Shown: positions 29,101-37,184, counted from the first letter of the stretch. The stretch: DNA of 64,000 bases from Paenibacillus lautus NBRC 15380 (GCF_004000945.1 NZ_BIMF01000001.1:248001-312000), one strand, 5' to 3'. The notes: generated by a model from the letters alone, not told the origin. Made by a program: numbers and translations.

Positions 29101-32100
29101 GCCGGGCTATATTGATTGCCTTTGACGGCCTGCACGGTATACGTCTTGACCTGGGACGTCAGCGCCCCCGTCTTCAGGATACCCGCTGCATCCGTTGTGC
29201 CCACCGCTGCTGCGTCAGCCATAATCTGTACGCCTTCCACAGGCTGACATTGGGCATCGGTCACTTCAAACACGGTTTCGTATCCCTGTACCGCTCCTTC
29301 CTCATTCCAGCTCAGCGCATAATGCGTTGCGATCTGAGATTCTATCGGAAGACCGTAGAACGAGAATTCGGTACTGCCCGTATCGGTGAAGGATACCGCT
29401 CCGGACGTGAGCGATATGATGCTGCTGCCGGTTGCGTTCTTTTTCACGTCGTACTGGATTTGGCCGATCCAATCCGTATCCTGCAGGGATGCGGTATGGA
29501 TGTCCTTCCAAGTCACTTTCACCACTCCTGTTGTAGCGTCAATGTTCGCACTAACCTGGGATGGGCTCAGCTTGTCCCCCGGTATGAGCTCCAGATTCTC
29601 CACTTTGGTGGGATCGAATTGGAAATCGACATGCCCGCTGCGGATTTGGGATGTCTTCACACCGCCGATATCCAGCGTGTAACTGCCGCCAACATAGATC
29701 GTATTCGGCGTATCGTACACCACCTTGGCTGCGCCGGTATTTACGGTGAAGTTCCATTCCTCGGTCGTTTGGTTGCCCGACAGATCGCGGACGGTGACTC
29801 TCGCCTGATGAACGCCATCGGCGAGCGGAACGCTTGGCGTGTAATGGATTCTTCCTTCCGGCGGATACAGGGTGTGCTGCACCGGACTGCCGTCCAGATA
29901 GAACCGGATTTTGTCCGGATCAATTAAGGTGGTTCCCGGGTGTGCGACAGGATCATAGCCTGCATCCTCGGCATACACGGTAATGGTCGGCGTATTCTCC
30001 TTGATCTCCGCACCGTCGGCCGGTGAGAACTTCTTCAGAACCGGCGGATCGATATCGTCGTTGGCCGGACCGTACAATGCGCGAATTTCGTCTACGTAGA
30101 TGGCCCCGGCGTCTTTCTTCTCGTTATTTGTTTCCATATACCGTACAGGCGCGTCCATCACCAGCGGAAGGGTTCTTCCTTTGGGCACGGTCGCTTCGAG
30201 ATACTTCCATCCCTTGAAATCGACGCCGATCGTCTGATCGGTAAAATCGAGCCCGATTGCACCTTTACTGTCACGCAGTTGGGCACGAAGCCAGTGCGTG
30301 TTGCCATCCCCGTACACCCACATGCTGATCTTCTCGGGATAGCCTGGGATTTCGATATAGTCCGCGGCGCCTGTCGTCTCCAGATAAGCGCCGGAGGTGC
30401 CTGTCGTCCCGGTAAAATCATACTCCAGCTTCAAGGCGCCATTCCCGGAACGAATATAGGTCTCATCGGTTTCAATGGATACCTTGGTCGACTTGAACCG
30501 TGCACCTGCGCTTGGTTTATAGCGGCTGAGGCCATTCTCGAAATCCTCGAGCATCACTGGCGGAAGCCCGACGTTCACTTCGATTGAGGTCTCGATTTGA
30601 CCGTACTTCACGAAGATTTTGCCGCTGACATCCTGCTTGTCCGTAGCGGTAAACGTTCCGCTTCCGTCAATCGTCCCGATGTCGCCTTCGGTACGCCACT
30701 CCAAACGGCTATTATCGGCCTGGATCACCTGTCCGTTTCGAAGCGCGGTCACCTTCAGCGTCTCGGTCGAGCCGGAAGAGAAGGTCTTCACCGCGTCCGA
30801 GAACTTGAGCTCGGTCAGCTCATCTACGACTTCCAACGCGGCTGTTCCGGTCAGATTGCCGGATTGTACGGATACCTCGGTTACACCCGGTTGATTCCCT
30901 GCCGTAAACGTACCGCTTGCGTCGATCGTCCCATAAGCAGGGTCAACGCTCCATGCCGCAGCCTCCGTCATTTTCGCCGGATGCAGATTCTGATCCACGG
31001 CTGCCGCCTTAAAAGTTGCAGAGGAGCCAGTCAGCACTCTTTCCAGCGTGGGCGCCACAACAAGTTTATTCGCCGCTCCTTCAGGTGCCTTGTTCACCAG
31101 CAAAATGCCGTTTGCCGTCTTGCGTTCCCCGCCGTCTGATGGCGAGTTGAGCACCTTGCGCTCCGTTTCTCCCGGCAGACGGGCAACGAAGGTAGCCGAA
31201 CCGCCTCCGTCCAGATTCAGAGCGTTCACTATGCCAAGCTCCTGCAGCATTTCTCCAAGCTCGATGTAGTTAAGCCCTTCACTGAACCCGGGCTGGCGGC
31301 CGTCGACCTCGAACAGCACGACGGAGCCGTCCGCTTTGGTGCCCACCACCGTTCTTGGATGCACGGCCGGATCGGTATGCTGCTGCACGACTCCATCCTT
31401 GACGAGCATCACGGTACCGCCAATCGCCATCGTGACATCCTTCCACTCGTTATCCAGCTCAAAACTCGCCTTTACTTCATCCCCTGCCTGAAGTCCGGCA
31501 AGCTTGCTACGCTGAGAGCCCGAAGCGGACAAAACCACTTGGCCTTGGCCAATCGGCGAATTTCCCTGATCCTTAAGAACAGAGACCACACGCATCGTCA
31601 AGGTCTCCCCGCTGGCGACCCTGCCGCTCACGATATCCAGAATGACCTCGTCGCCAAGATTATTGGTCATCGTTGTGGCATTGAATTTTTCGGTATAAAG
31701 GACAAGTGCGTCCGTCCCTCTGAGACGGTTGATGGATGACAGGCCGCTTACGGTTGCGCCTATCGTCACATTTTTCGTCAATTTCGGACTGCCGTACAGG
31801 CTGGTCCCGTCCGGCTTAATGCCAAAGGCGTTCCGACCGCTGGGCGGATCCGTTAATAGCTCCCCGTCCCCCATAAACAATCCGAGCGGAATGCCGGTGG
31901 ACATATCGTAGAAATCCCCGTTCACCGCCGCAATGACACGGTTACCTGCCTTGTCGGCGTCGGATGCCATTTTGCTAACTCCCTGCATGCCGTATACCTT
32001 GCCGTCCGTGAGACCCGGCTGAAGCTCCAGATTCCCCTGCGATGGGTTGAACTCCACCATGTGGACCTTCTGCTCGCCACTGCCCTTTTGCATATTGGCC

Positions 32101-32270
32101 CACGTATATGTAGCCCCCGGCCCGATCTCCATCTGCCGCATATCAATAATCGATGACGCGGCGGCGGCTGAGTCATCGGCAGCAGCTTGTCCTGCGGGAA
32201 ACAGCAGCGATAGAAACATCACTCCGCTGAGCAGCGATGATATACTCTTTTTGCTCCTTAACATGTACAT
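26166..32270 (-). CDS. Giant S-layer-anchored phosphodiester glycosidase / purple-acid-phosphatase-like protein
   Basis: The 2034-residue protein starts at ATG 32270 (GGAGGAATTC upstream; the frame is open further but lacks a better start). Modules in order: signal peptide (1-31), NAGPA-type phosphodiester glycosidase domain (about 90-395, AAVNGDFYDM and NLDGGGSATF), two Big-like domains (400-570), CBM-like sandwich (573-735), Ig-like (745-845), cohesin-like (850-975), CNA-B-like (980-1065), purple acid phosphatase N-domain (1075-1175), calcineurin-like phosphoesterase (1178-1370, with GDM, GNHE and NGHDH), two Big_2 domains (1445-1620), a PPVTPP linker (1622-1664), an unassigned domain (to about 1840) and three SLH repeats. 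SLH repeats bind pyruvylated wall polymer, so the enzyme sits on the cell surface. Substrates such as sugar-phosphate polymers are inference. Confidence 0.88.
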   Translation of the reverse strand: MYMLRSKKSISSLLSGVMFLSLLFPAGQAAADDSAAAASSIIDMRQMEIGPGATYTWANMQKGSGEQKVHMVEFNPSQGNLELQPGLTDGKVYGMQGVSKMASDADKAGNRVIAAVNGDFYDMSTGIPLGLFMGDGELLTDPPSGRNAFGIKPDGTSLYGSPKLTKNVTIGATVSGLSSINRLRGTDALVLYTEKFNATTMTNNLGDEVILDIVSGRVASGETLTMRVVSVLKDQGNSPIGQGQVVLSASGSQRSKLAGLQAGDEVKASFELDNEWKDVTMAIGGTVMLVKDGVVQQHTDPAVHPRTVVGTKADGSVVLFEVDGRQPGFSEGLNYIELGEMLQELGIVNALNLDGGGSATFVARLPGETERKVLNSPSDGGERKTANGILLVNKAPEGAANKLVVAPTLERVLTGSSATFKAAAVDQNLHPAKMTEAAAWSVDPAYGTIDASGTFTAGNQPGVTEVSVQSGNLTGTAALEVVDELTELKFSDAVKTFSSGSTETLKVTALRNGQVIQADNSRLEWRTEGDIGTIDGSGTFTATDKQDVSGKIFVKYGQIETSIEVNVGLPPVMLEDFENGLSRYKPSAGARFKSTKVSIETDETYIRSGNGALKLEYDFTGTTGTSGAYLETTGAADYIEIPGYPEKISMWVYGDGNTHWLRAQLRDSKGAIGLDFTDQTIGVDFKGWKYLEATVPKGRTLPLVMDAPVRYMETNNEKKDAGAIYVDEIRALYGPANDDIDPPVLKKFSPADGAEIKENTPTITVYAEDAGYDPVAHPGTTLIDPDKIRFYLDGSPVQHTLYPPEGRIHYTPSVPLADGVHQARVTVRDLSGNQTTEEWNFTVNTGAAKVVYDTPNTIYVGGSYTLDIGGVKTSQIRSGHVDFQFDPTKVENLELIPGDKLSPSQVSANIDATTGVVKVTWKDIHTASLQDTDWIGQIQYDVKKNATGSSIISLTSGAVSFTDTGSTEFSFYGLPIESQIATHYALSWNEEGAVQGYETVFEVTDAQCQPVEGVQIMADAAAVGTTDAAGILKTGALTSQVKTYTVQAVKGNQYSPALEFKVSPLAGSPTPFNISVGMGEDPTTSRMLNWHTDPATDGTVVELAKRSEFTDFDAPNVQKFNGASELYHTLDLGTVRVHKATAAGLEPGTEYVYRVGDGQGHYSAQGLFKTTELSGDTTKFLYFADSQASTAKEFELWGNTIDKAAAEHPDAEFMVHAGDMVDKGFLEEQWNYWFDEAQKHFLNTTLVSAIGNHEVMGNKENGDFLAHFNQPGNGLDSLKGTNFSSDYKDVHFIMLNSEYQLEEQKKWLQQDLANNTKEWTIAMFHRGPYGSIYDSAEVRSLWAPVLEEFGVDLVLNGHDHIYIRSYPMMNNQIAADGKGTTYVVAGSSGPKFYSHTERGWHEVVDEEKTQMYTSVEVKGDELHFVTKTVGGRVVDEFTLTKSDTKPEPQRIEVTPNQLTLAVGESQKLLVDVKPSGAERTVVWSVYHSEPSNDVVSVSADGIVTAQGLGSAVVRATSTAAPDVYADVKITVDRIPNGSIESIALSGKTVLKVGDTDQTVTEAVYTDGSRIRLIEGVTYESSKPDIALIDELGSVRALAEGATVISATYEGFKSEYDLKVTTRGGGNPDPGPEPPVDPPVQPPVTPPVTTPVTPPVTPPVTPPSGSVTLSVSELAAKLSNGQVVITMDGNFTDITLPGNAADILKDGSIHIEAKNLAITIPVEVLRQLGGLADAGQLEKGTIKLSAATLTEAEKKQRIAQAARVSGAKLTSAGAMLEFELRLTTADGKVHSLTEFDRPITLELPVSSDANGKRISMYYLSGNGELEYIGGVNKDGRMAAGIRHFSAYGLLDYEKTFADVRSSFWAAEVIADLAAKQLIEGVSKERFAPAQQVTRAEFAAMLVRLLDLQAESSAPFADVASSKWYAEAVAAAAESGIVNGTSKDRFDPDAPIKRQEMAAMLVRAYAHAMKLQQESISAGSDFADLASSPDWVREAVETAHALGFVQGHTPSRFEPEGLTTRAESAQVIYNLLHKLK

Positions 32271-32516
32271 GAATTCCTCCTTCTCTCTGCTTGGACTCTG
32301 GTTCCTCTCGGTTGTAAGTCCGCTCATGAACGAAAGACCTACTCGGGAGTATAACGCTGGCTTGTTAATTCCACCTCCAATCTGTGTTAAGACGAAGTTA
32401 ACTCTGCCGCTATCGGCTTTACATTCAGTCATTAGCTGGAAGGGCTGCAAAAAAGTATGCTGCCGCTTCGTGTTTACCGCTTCCGACGAACGAAATTAAC
32501 CCGTCTTCTTCCCTTC

Positions 32517-32589
32517 ATCATATTGAAATTTTATTTTAAAATACAATACATTTTGTAAAATTTTATTTTATTTTTTCAGCAGGAATTTC
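32517..32589 (-). promoter_or_regulatory. Promoter and conserved upstream box of the giant surface protein gene
   Basis: On the minus strand TTGTAT (32541-32546), 18-base spacer, TATGAT (32517-32522). It shares the 20-base core and the GAAATTCCTGC box with the GHL10 promoter at identical spacing. The transcript would carry a leader of about 245 bases, in which I see no recognised riboswitch. Confidence 0.6.
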
Positions 32590-32692
32590 CGGATGGGTAG
32601 CGTAAGCGCAGCTTTTGTCGGATACGAGGAATGAAAAAAAACGCCTTGCCGCCTGTTTCCGACATTTTTTTGCGGAGACCTTCCCCAGGAAA

Positions 32693-32726
32693 CAAAAAAC
32701 AACCGCAGCCTATAGCCGCAGTTGTT
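32693..32726 (-). terminator. Terminator of the CapA-type gene
   Basis: On the minus strand AACAACTGC pairs with GCGGTTGTT (one G-U), followed by TTGTTTTTT. It starts 15 bases after the stop at 32741. Confidence 0.8.
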
Positions 32727-32740
32727 TTCAAAATTCCCTA

Positions 32741-33841
32741 TTATTTTTTGCTGACGTTGCCGTTGGCATCGATTTTTGCATTATAGGAGAGTTTGTTCAG
32801 TTTCGCGATGATCTCTTTGTTGTACTTCTTGTCCATCAGATTCGGTTGGCCTTGAAGTATCTTCACCGGCGTAATCCGGCTCGTGATCTTGGAGCCCTGA
32901 ATCTCAACATGCACCATCATCGACAGCAAGGTTTTGTCCCCGCCCCGGGTGGAGCGGTTGAACACGAAGTTGCCAAGCGAATAATAAATCGGCTTGTTCT
33001 TGTAATATTCGATGCCCATCAACGTATGGCTGTGCGATCCGATAATAATGTCGGCCCCGGCGTCAATCATCTTCTTCGCCATCGTACGCGCATATTCTTC
33101 CGGATAGTCGGCGAATTCCTGGTTCCAGTGGATGTATACGATCGTATAATCGTTGGTTTTGGCCGATTTTTTGATATGGGTCAGCATCGGCTCCATCGTG
33201 TAGGCGGAGGCAGCACCCGGATGGTTCTTGCCCGCGATCCAAGAATTGTCCGACAGCACCCGGCTGACGCCCAGCACCGCAATTTTCTTGCCATCAATGG
33301 TCTGCACGTAAGGCTTATAGGCCTCGTCCATATTGCGTCCGGCTCCCGTGTACCCGATCTTCTGGCGTTTCAGATGGGTAATCGTATCCAGCATCGCCTG
33401 CTGCCCATAGTCCAGAATATGGTTGTTGGCTAGCGTTACGCCGTCGATCCCAGCATAAACCAAGCCTTGGAGCGTATCCGGCTTCGAACGGAAGGCAAAC
33501 GTTTTGTCCGCAGCTTTGCCCCGAATGGAGACCGGCGTCTCCAAATTGGCAAACGCCATATCCGCTTTTTTCAAGATGGGGGCCACCTTCTTAAACGGGT
33601 ATAGGTTCCCGAATCTATCAATCTGGTTCCCCACGTAGCCGTCCAACAGAATGTCGCCTGCAAAAACAAGATCTATCGGCTTGTTCTTCGACTTGGCTTG
33701 AGTGGTTGCGCCCGCTGTATCCTTGGTTTCCTGGGCCTTGCTCTGAGTCTGTTTCCCATCCGTGCCCGCTGCCGAAACAATGCTGACCGGGAGAAGCATA
33801 ACGATAACCAGAATGAGGCAAAATAATTTCTTCATATCCAT
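32741..33841 (-). CDS. CapA family (PgsA-like) secreted metallophosphoesterase-fold protein
   Basis: The 366-residue protein has an N-terminal signal or anchor (FCLILVIVMLLPVSIVSAA), a Thr/Gln/Lys-rich linker and a CapA-type domain with LVFAGDILLDGYVG, VTLANNHILDYG, HWNQEFADYPEE and GADIIIGSHSHTLMGIE, close to the poly-gamma-glutamate capsule protein CapA/PgsA in family terms. No capB/capC partners are nearby, so polyglutamate synthesis is not implied; many such solo proteins have unknown roles. ATG 33841 follows GGAAAGGG. Length is normal for the family. It sits upstream of the giant surface protein with its own terminator. Confidence 0.85.
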   Translation of the reverse strand: MDMKKLFCLILVIVMLLPVSIVSAAGTDGKQTQSKAQETKDTAGATTQAKSKNKPIDLVFAGDILLDGYVGNQIDRFGNLYPFKKVAPILKKADMAFANLETPVSIRGKAADKTFAFRSKPDTLQGLVYAGIDGVTLANNHILDYGQQAMLDTITHLKRQKIGYTGAGRNMDEAYKPYVQTIDGKKIAVLGVSRVLSDNSWIAGKNHPGAASAYTMEPMLTHIKKSAKTNDYTIVYIHWNQEFADYPEEYARTMAKKMIDAGADIIIGSHSHTLMGIEYYKNKPIYYSLGNFVFNRSTRGGDKTLLSMMVHVEIQGSKITSRITPVKILQGQPNLMDKKYNKEIIAKLNKLSYNAKIDANGNVSKK

Positions 33842-33993
33842 GCCGCCCTTTCCAAATAAAAACTCTAAGAAGCTAGTCATTTACCACGTTTATCCTATCA
33901 TAAAATGATATAAAAGGGGAATTATATCAAATGATCCATTTAATAGAATTATGAATGACCTCTAACTAGTTAGCCCTTTCATGACTACGCATG

Positions 33994-34099
33994 CGGATCA
34001 TTCTTCAGATCCCTGTCGCCCCCAGATTTTTCAAACGGATTACAAGTGGTGAAAATCCAGGGGCAAAGGGGACCGTTTCGCTTCTCCAGAATCATTCCG
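33994..34099. repeat. Nested hairpin intergenic repeat, copy 2
   Basis: TCGCCCCCAGATTTTTC (34016-34032) faces GAAAATCCAGGGGCAA (34051-34066), and the outer CGGATCATTC (from 33994) faces CCAGAATCATTCCG (34086-34099). The layout, loop size and the conserved GGGGCAAAGG junction match the element at 16126-16257, and several base changes keep pairing. The 493-base gap between the CapA-type gene and the Lrp gene holds only this element and an AT-rich region. Confidence 0.6.
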
Positions 34100-34334
34100 C
34101 CTTCTTCATCGAGGCATATAAACATCCAAATAAATCTAATCTATCTTTTTCTATCCATAGTCTTAGACTTAAAAAGCGGGCAAAAAGTTTCAACCATCGC
34201 ATATCATGTTGAAAACTTCATAAATTGCTTATATATTTATACGTATCGTAATTAAATAAGATTTTTTGATTACGTTTTGTGATATTTATACGAGGTATTT
34301 CTTACATATAAGTAATCTAAAGGAGCTGAAGCCT

Positions 34335-34817
34335 ATGGATATTCATTCTTCCGGTGAGAACGCGCCTCTCCTGATTGATGATATGGACCGCAAAATCATT
34401 GCAATCCTCGGCAAGAACGGGCGAATCTCGTACACGGATTTGGCCAAAGAGATTGGATTGTCCCGCGTTGCGGCACAGGCCAGGGTCAATGCCCTAATCG
34501 ATGACGGCGTTATTGAACGGTTCGCGGCGGTCATTAATCCGGAAAAAGTGGGGATTTCGGTATCTGCTTTTTTCAATGTGGAGGTCGAACCCAAATATTT
34601 GCAGCAGGTAGCGGACACATTGGAGAACGAGCCGTATGTAACAAGTCTTTATCATATGACCGGTCCCAGCAAGCTGCATATGCACGGACTCTTTACCGAT
34701 CATAAGGAAATGGAAATGTTTTTAAATGAGAAGCTTTACCCGCTCCCGGGCATTACGAGTGTGGACACGCAGATCTTAATCAAGCGTTATAAAAGCCGAA
34801 TGGGCATTCGACTCTAA
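34335..34817 (+). CDS. Lrp/AsnC-family transcriptional regulator, YwrC-like
   Basis: The 160-residue protein has an N-terminal winged helix ([33 protein letters not shown] split over about residues 16-50) and a C-terminal RAM ligand-binding domain ([30 protein letters not shown]). ATG 34335 follows AAAGGAGCTGAAGCCT. It is directly upstream of two half-size chromate transporters, the same order as B. subtilis ywrC-ywrB-ywrA, so it most likely controls them. Confidence 0.9.
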   Translation: MDIHSSGENAPLLIDDMDRKIIAILGKNGRISYTDLAKEIGLSRVAAQARVNALIDDGVIERFAAVINPEKVGISVSAFFNVEVEPKYLQQVADTLENEPYVTSLYHMTGPSKLHMHGLFTDHKEMEMFLNEKLYPLPGITSVDTQILIKRYKSRMGIRL

Positions 34818-34841
34818 CTCTCGACAGAAAGGACTCATACC

Positions 34842-35438
34842 TTGCCTGATAAAACTAGCAACCCATACATGGAATTATCGTTCGGCATGTTCCGAACCGG
34901 AATACTCGGCTACGGCGGCGGTCCTTCGGTTATTCCGTTAATCCGTCACGAGGCCGTCGTTCGTTACAACTGGCTCAGCGACGATGAATTCGGAGAGGTG
35001 CTCGCGCTCGCCAACGCGCTTCCTGGCCCCATCGCCACGAAGATGGCCGCCTATCTCGGTTACCGGGAAAAAGGGGTGCTTGGCGCCATCGTTGCCGTTC
35101 TCGCGCATATCCTCCCGACCTGCATCGCGATGATCGCGCTGCTGTCGGCGGTGACGTTCCTTAGCAGCTCCAAAGTGGTGGCGGGCATGATTGCCGGCGT
35201 TACGCCGGTCATTGCCGTGATGCTGGGAACGATGGCTTACGAATTTGGCGAGAAGGCTGTAAAGGGGCTCGGCATCTACACCGGGATCGGATCTTTCGTC
35301 GTGTCGTTTCTTCTGCTGGAGAGTTTCCAGATTCATCCGGCCATTGTCATTATACTGTTCCTTGCCTACGGCACCGTACATTTCAAAACCGTAGCCAAAT
35401 TAAAAAAGCAAAGACGGGATAAGGAGGGGTCCGCCTAA
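34842..35438 (+). CDS. Chromate transporter, first CHR half (YwrB-like)
   Basis: This 198-residue protein is a single CHR domain with about six membrane segments: GMFRTGILGYGGGPSVIPLI, ALANALPGPIATKMAAYLGY and a further hydrophobic half. Short CHR proteins work as hetero-pairs to export chromate or related oxyanions. The TTG start has AAAGGA nine bases upstream. The stop overlaps the start of the second half by one base. Confidence 0.92.
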   Translation: MPDKTSNPYMELSFGMFRTGILGYGGGPSVIPLIRHEAVVRYNWLSDDEFGEVLALANALPGPIATKMAAYLGYREKGVLGAIVAVLAHILPTCIAMIALLSAVTFLSSSKVVAGMIAGVTPVIAVMLGTMAYEFGEKAVKGLGIYTGIGSFVVSFLLLESFQIHPAIVIILFLAYGTVHFKTVAKLKKQRRDKEGSA

Positions 35439-35980
35439 TGGAAGAATGGCTTCAACTGCTGATCAGCTTTTTCGTCTCCAACGTGCTCGGTTATGGCGGC
35501 GGTCCTGCTTCCATCCCGCTCATGTACAAGGAGATCGTCACGAATCACGGCTGGCTGACCGACCCGGAGTTTTCCAACATGCTTGCCCTTGGCAATGCGC
35601 TTCCCGGGCCGATCGCCACCAAAATCGCCGCTTTTGTCGGGTACGACGTATCCGGCTGGATGGGCATGACCCTCGCCCTCGCGGCGACGGTCATCCCTTC
35701 CGCGGTAGCGCTCATCTGGCTGTTGAATCTGCTGCAGAAATACCGTACTTCGCCCGTGGTCAAAGGCATGACCCTGCTGGTCCAACCGGTCATCGCCATC
35801 ATGATGCTGACCCTGACCTGGCAGATCGGCAAAAGCTCCGTCATCTCCATCGGCCTCCTGCAATCCCTCGGCATCGCCGCCGTCGCCTTCTGGGCCATGT
35901 ACATCCGCAAGATCCACCCGGCACTGGTGATCCTCGCCGCGTTCGCTTACGGGGGCTTGGTGCTGTCGCAGGTGGTGTGA
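35438..35980 (+). CDS. Chromate transporter, second CHR half (YwrA-like)
   Basis: The 180-residue partner CHR domain repeats the signature motifs (NVLGYGGGPASIPLMYKEI and ALGNALPGPIATKIAAFVGY) and has about six helices. It starts within the stop of the first half (TAATG), so both are made together, as expected for a two-component chromate exporter. The operon ends in a strong terminator. Confidence 0.92.
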   Translation: MEEWLQLLISFFVSNVLGYGGGPASIPLMYKEIVTNHGWLTDPEFSNMLALGNALPGPIATKIAAFVGYDVSGWMGMTLALAATVIPSAVALIWLLNLLQKYRTSPVVKGMTLLVQPVIAIMMLTLTWQIGKSSVISIGLLQSLGIAAVAFWAMYIRKIHPALVILAAFAYGGLVLSQVV

Positions 35981-36031
35981 GGGGGGATTGTAGATAACAA
36001 CTATAACCCGTTCGGGCAAGTCGCTGTAACT

Positions 36032-36080
36032 AAAAGAGCGAGTTTGAGGGGCACTTGCCCATCAATACTCGCTCTTTTTT
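36032..36080 (+). terminator. Terminator of the chromate transporter operon
   Basis: AAAAGAGCGAGT (36032-36043) pairs with ACTCGCTCTTTT (36067-36078) and is followed by further T residues. Confidence 0.92.
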
Positions 36081-36249
36081 CAGTCCACAGCCAACCAAGC
36101 ATACCCCGGACCACGCACCACGCACCGTACGTATCCCCCGATTAGACCAACGGGGCAATGAGCAATTCACCTGACGTCCAAAAATATGATCGCCATATCA
36201 TTCAATTTGTCCCGAAAGTCCTCTTGCTCTATGGTCGTGAGGACTTTCT

Positions 36250-36440
36250 AACGGACTCAGAATACCTTATTTTGTACAAAATAGCCCTTTTGGTAGCTTT
36301 AGCGGACACAGAGGACCTTATTTGCTGTTTTAATCGGTATTGGCACCCGTAATTCGCACAATAGCGGATCTGGAGTCCGGAAAATTGTAAAAAATCGAGT
36401 TATGATCTTAAATAACGGATCTATGGTCCGTTAAAAGCTG
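36250..36440. repeat. Four imperfect CGGA-type units, two direct and two inverted
   Basis: AACGGACTCAGAATACCTTATTT (read in two parts, from 36250) recurs as AGCGGACACAGAGGACC plus TTATTT at 36301. The reverse-oriented units AATAGCGGATCTGGAGTCCG (36360) and AATAACGGATCTATGGTCCG (36412) follow. Spacing is about 51 bases within each pair. Together with the terminator it fills the 523-base gap before the Rieske gene. The element has no long open frame and resembles intergenic repeats I recall from Paenibacillus genomes. Confidence 0.65.
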
Positions 36441-36503
36441 ACACAAGTAACTTGAGTGCCCATGGCTAGTAATGATACCTGCAGCCCCATTAATTACATC
36501 CCT

Positions 36504-36875
36504 TCAACTCCCCGCCTGCTTCCTCCCCATCACCACCCCGATCTTGCCCTCTTGGACCTCCACCTTATACTTCTTCACCCGGATGCGGTCGCTAAACAGC
36601 GACTTGCCGGTCTGGAGGTCGAACTCCCAGCCATGCCAGGGACAGCGGACAATTTCGCCTGCCCGGCCGTATTCGTAGTCGTATACCTCCGAAGGAAGCG
36701 TCGTACCGGAGACCAGTCCTGCGCAGATCGGCGCCCCCTGATGAGGACAGTAGTTCAGAATCGCATGAAACTCGCCGTTGATCCGATAGATGCCGATTTC
36801 GCGTCCCTCTATGTTCACGACCGCGTGCCCGCCCTCCGGAACGTCCTCCTCCGCCAGCACGTAATGTACCGTCAT
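36504..36875 (-). CDS. Rieske [2Fe-2S] ferredoxin-type protein
   Basis: This 123-residue soluble protein is a single Rieske domain with both cluster ligand boxes: CPHQGAP (Cys43, His45) and CPWHGW (Cys78, His81). Such stand-alone proteins carry electrons for ring-hydroxylating or demethylating oxygenases, or act in related redox steps. ATG 36875 is chosen because AGGAGG lies eight bases upstream. It lies 366 bases downstream of an amidohydrolase gene in the same direction, separated by simple-sequence repeats, so it may or may not share that transcript. Confidence 0.92.
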   Translation of the reverse strand: MTVHYVLAEEDVPEGGHAVVNIEGREIGIYRINGEFHAILNYCPHQGAPICAGLVSGTTLPSEVYDYEYGRAGEIVRCPWHGWEFDLQTGKSLFSDRIRVKKYKVEVQEGKIGVVMGRKQAGS

Positions 36876-36905
36876 ACATGCCACCTCCTTGCCTATGCGT
36901 CTAGC

Positions 36906-37135
36906 TTTGTAGGGTTTGGCTTTGCTTTGACTTTGCTTTGACTTTGCTTTGACTTTGGTTCAACTTTGTTTTCGACTTTCTTTCGCCTTTGTTTTCTACT
37001 TTCTTTCGCCTTTGTTTTCTACTTTCTTTCAACTTTGTTTTCGACTTTGTTTTCGACTTTGTTTTCGACTTTCGTTTATCTTTGGTTCGTCTTTGGCTCG
37101 TCTTTGGTTCGTCTTTGGTCTGACTTTGGTTTGCC
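36906..37135. repeat. CTTTG-rich minisatellite between Rieske and amidohydrolase genes
   Basis: About 230 bases consist of degenerate 6- and 12-base units such as GACTTTGTTTTC, GACTTTGCTTT, GCCTTTGTTTTCTACTTTC and GTCTTTGGTTC. Because the period is a multiple of three, one minus-strand frame stays open and would encode a Lys/Ser/Thr-rich 83-residue peptide from TTG 37152, but I see no ribosome site for it. I regard it as a repeat, not a gene. Confidence 0.85.
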
Positions 37136-37184
37136 CATAGCCCAAGCTTCAATTATTCGTGCTAGGTTCATTCGGATACCCTAA

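Noticed and set aside
28551..29927. Long plus-strand frame (458 codons) opposite the giant surface protein
   Set aside because: It lies antisense to clear Pfam-like domains, has no ribosome site and shows a skewed Arg/His composition typical of shadow frames.
32271..32450. N-terminal extension of the giant surface protein to 32450
   Set aside because: It would precede the signal peptide by 60 residues; GGAGGAATTC before ATG 32270 marks the real start.
35435..36019. Minus-strand frame opposite the second chromate transporter
   Set aside because: Composition is dominated by Asp/His/Gly from antisense reading of hydrophobic codons; the plus-strand CHR domain explains the region.
36250..36440. 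Possible CRISPR array
   Set aside because: Units recur at about 51 bases but in both orientations, with only two copies each and poor identity; no cas genes are present.
36901..37152. Lys/Ser/Thr-rich 83-residue frame on the minus strand
   Set aside because: It exists because the 6/12-base repeat has a period divisible by three. There is no ribosome site for its TTG start, and the composition is purely repeat-derived.
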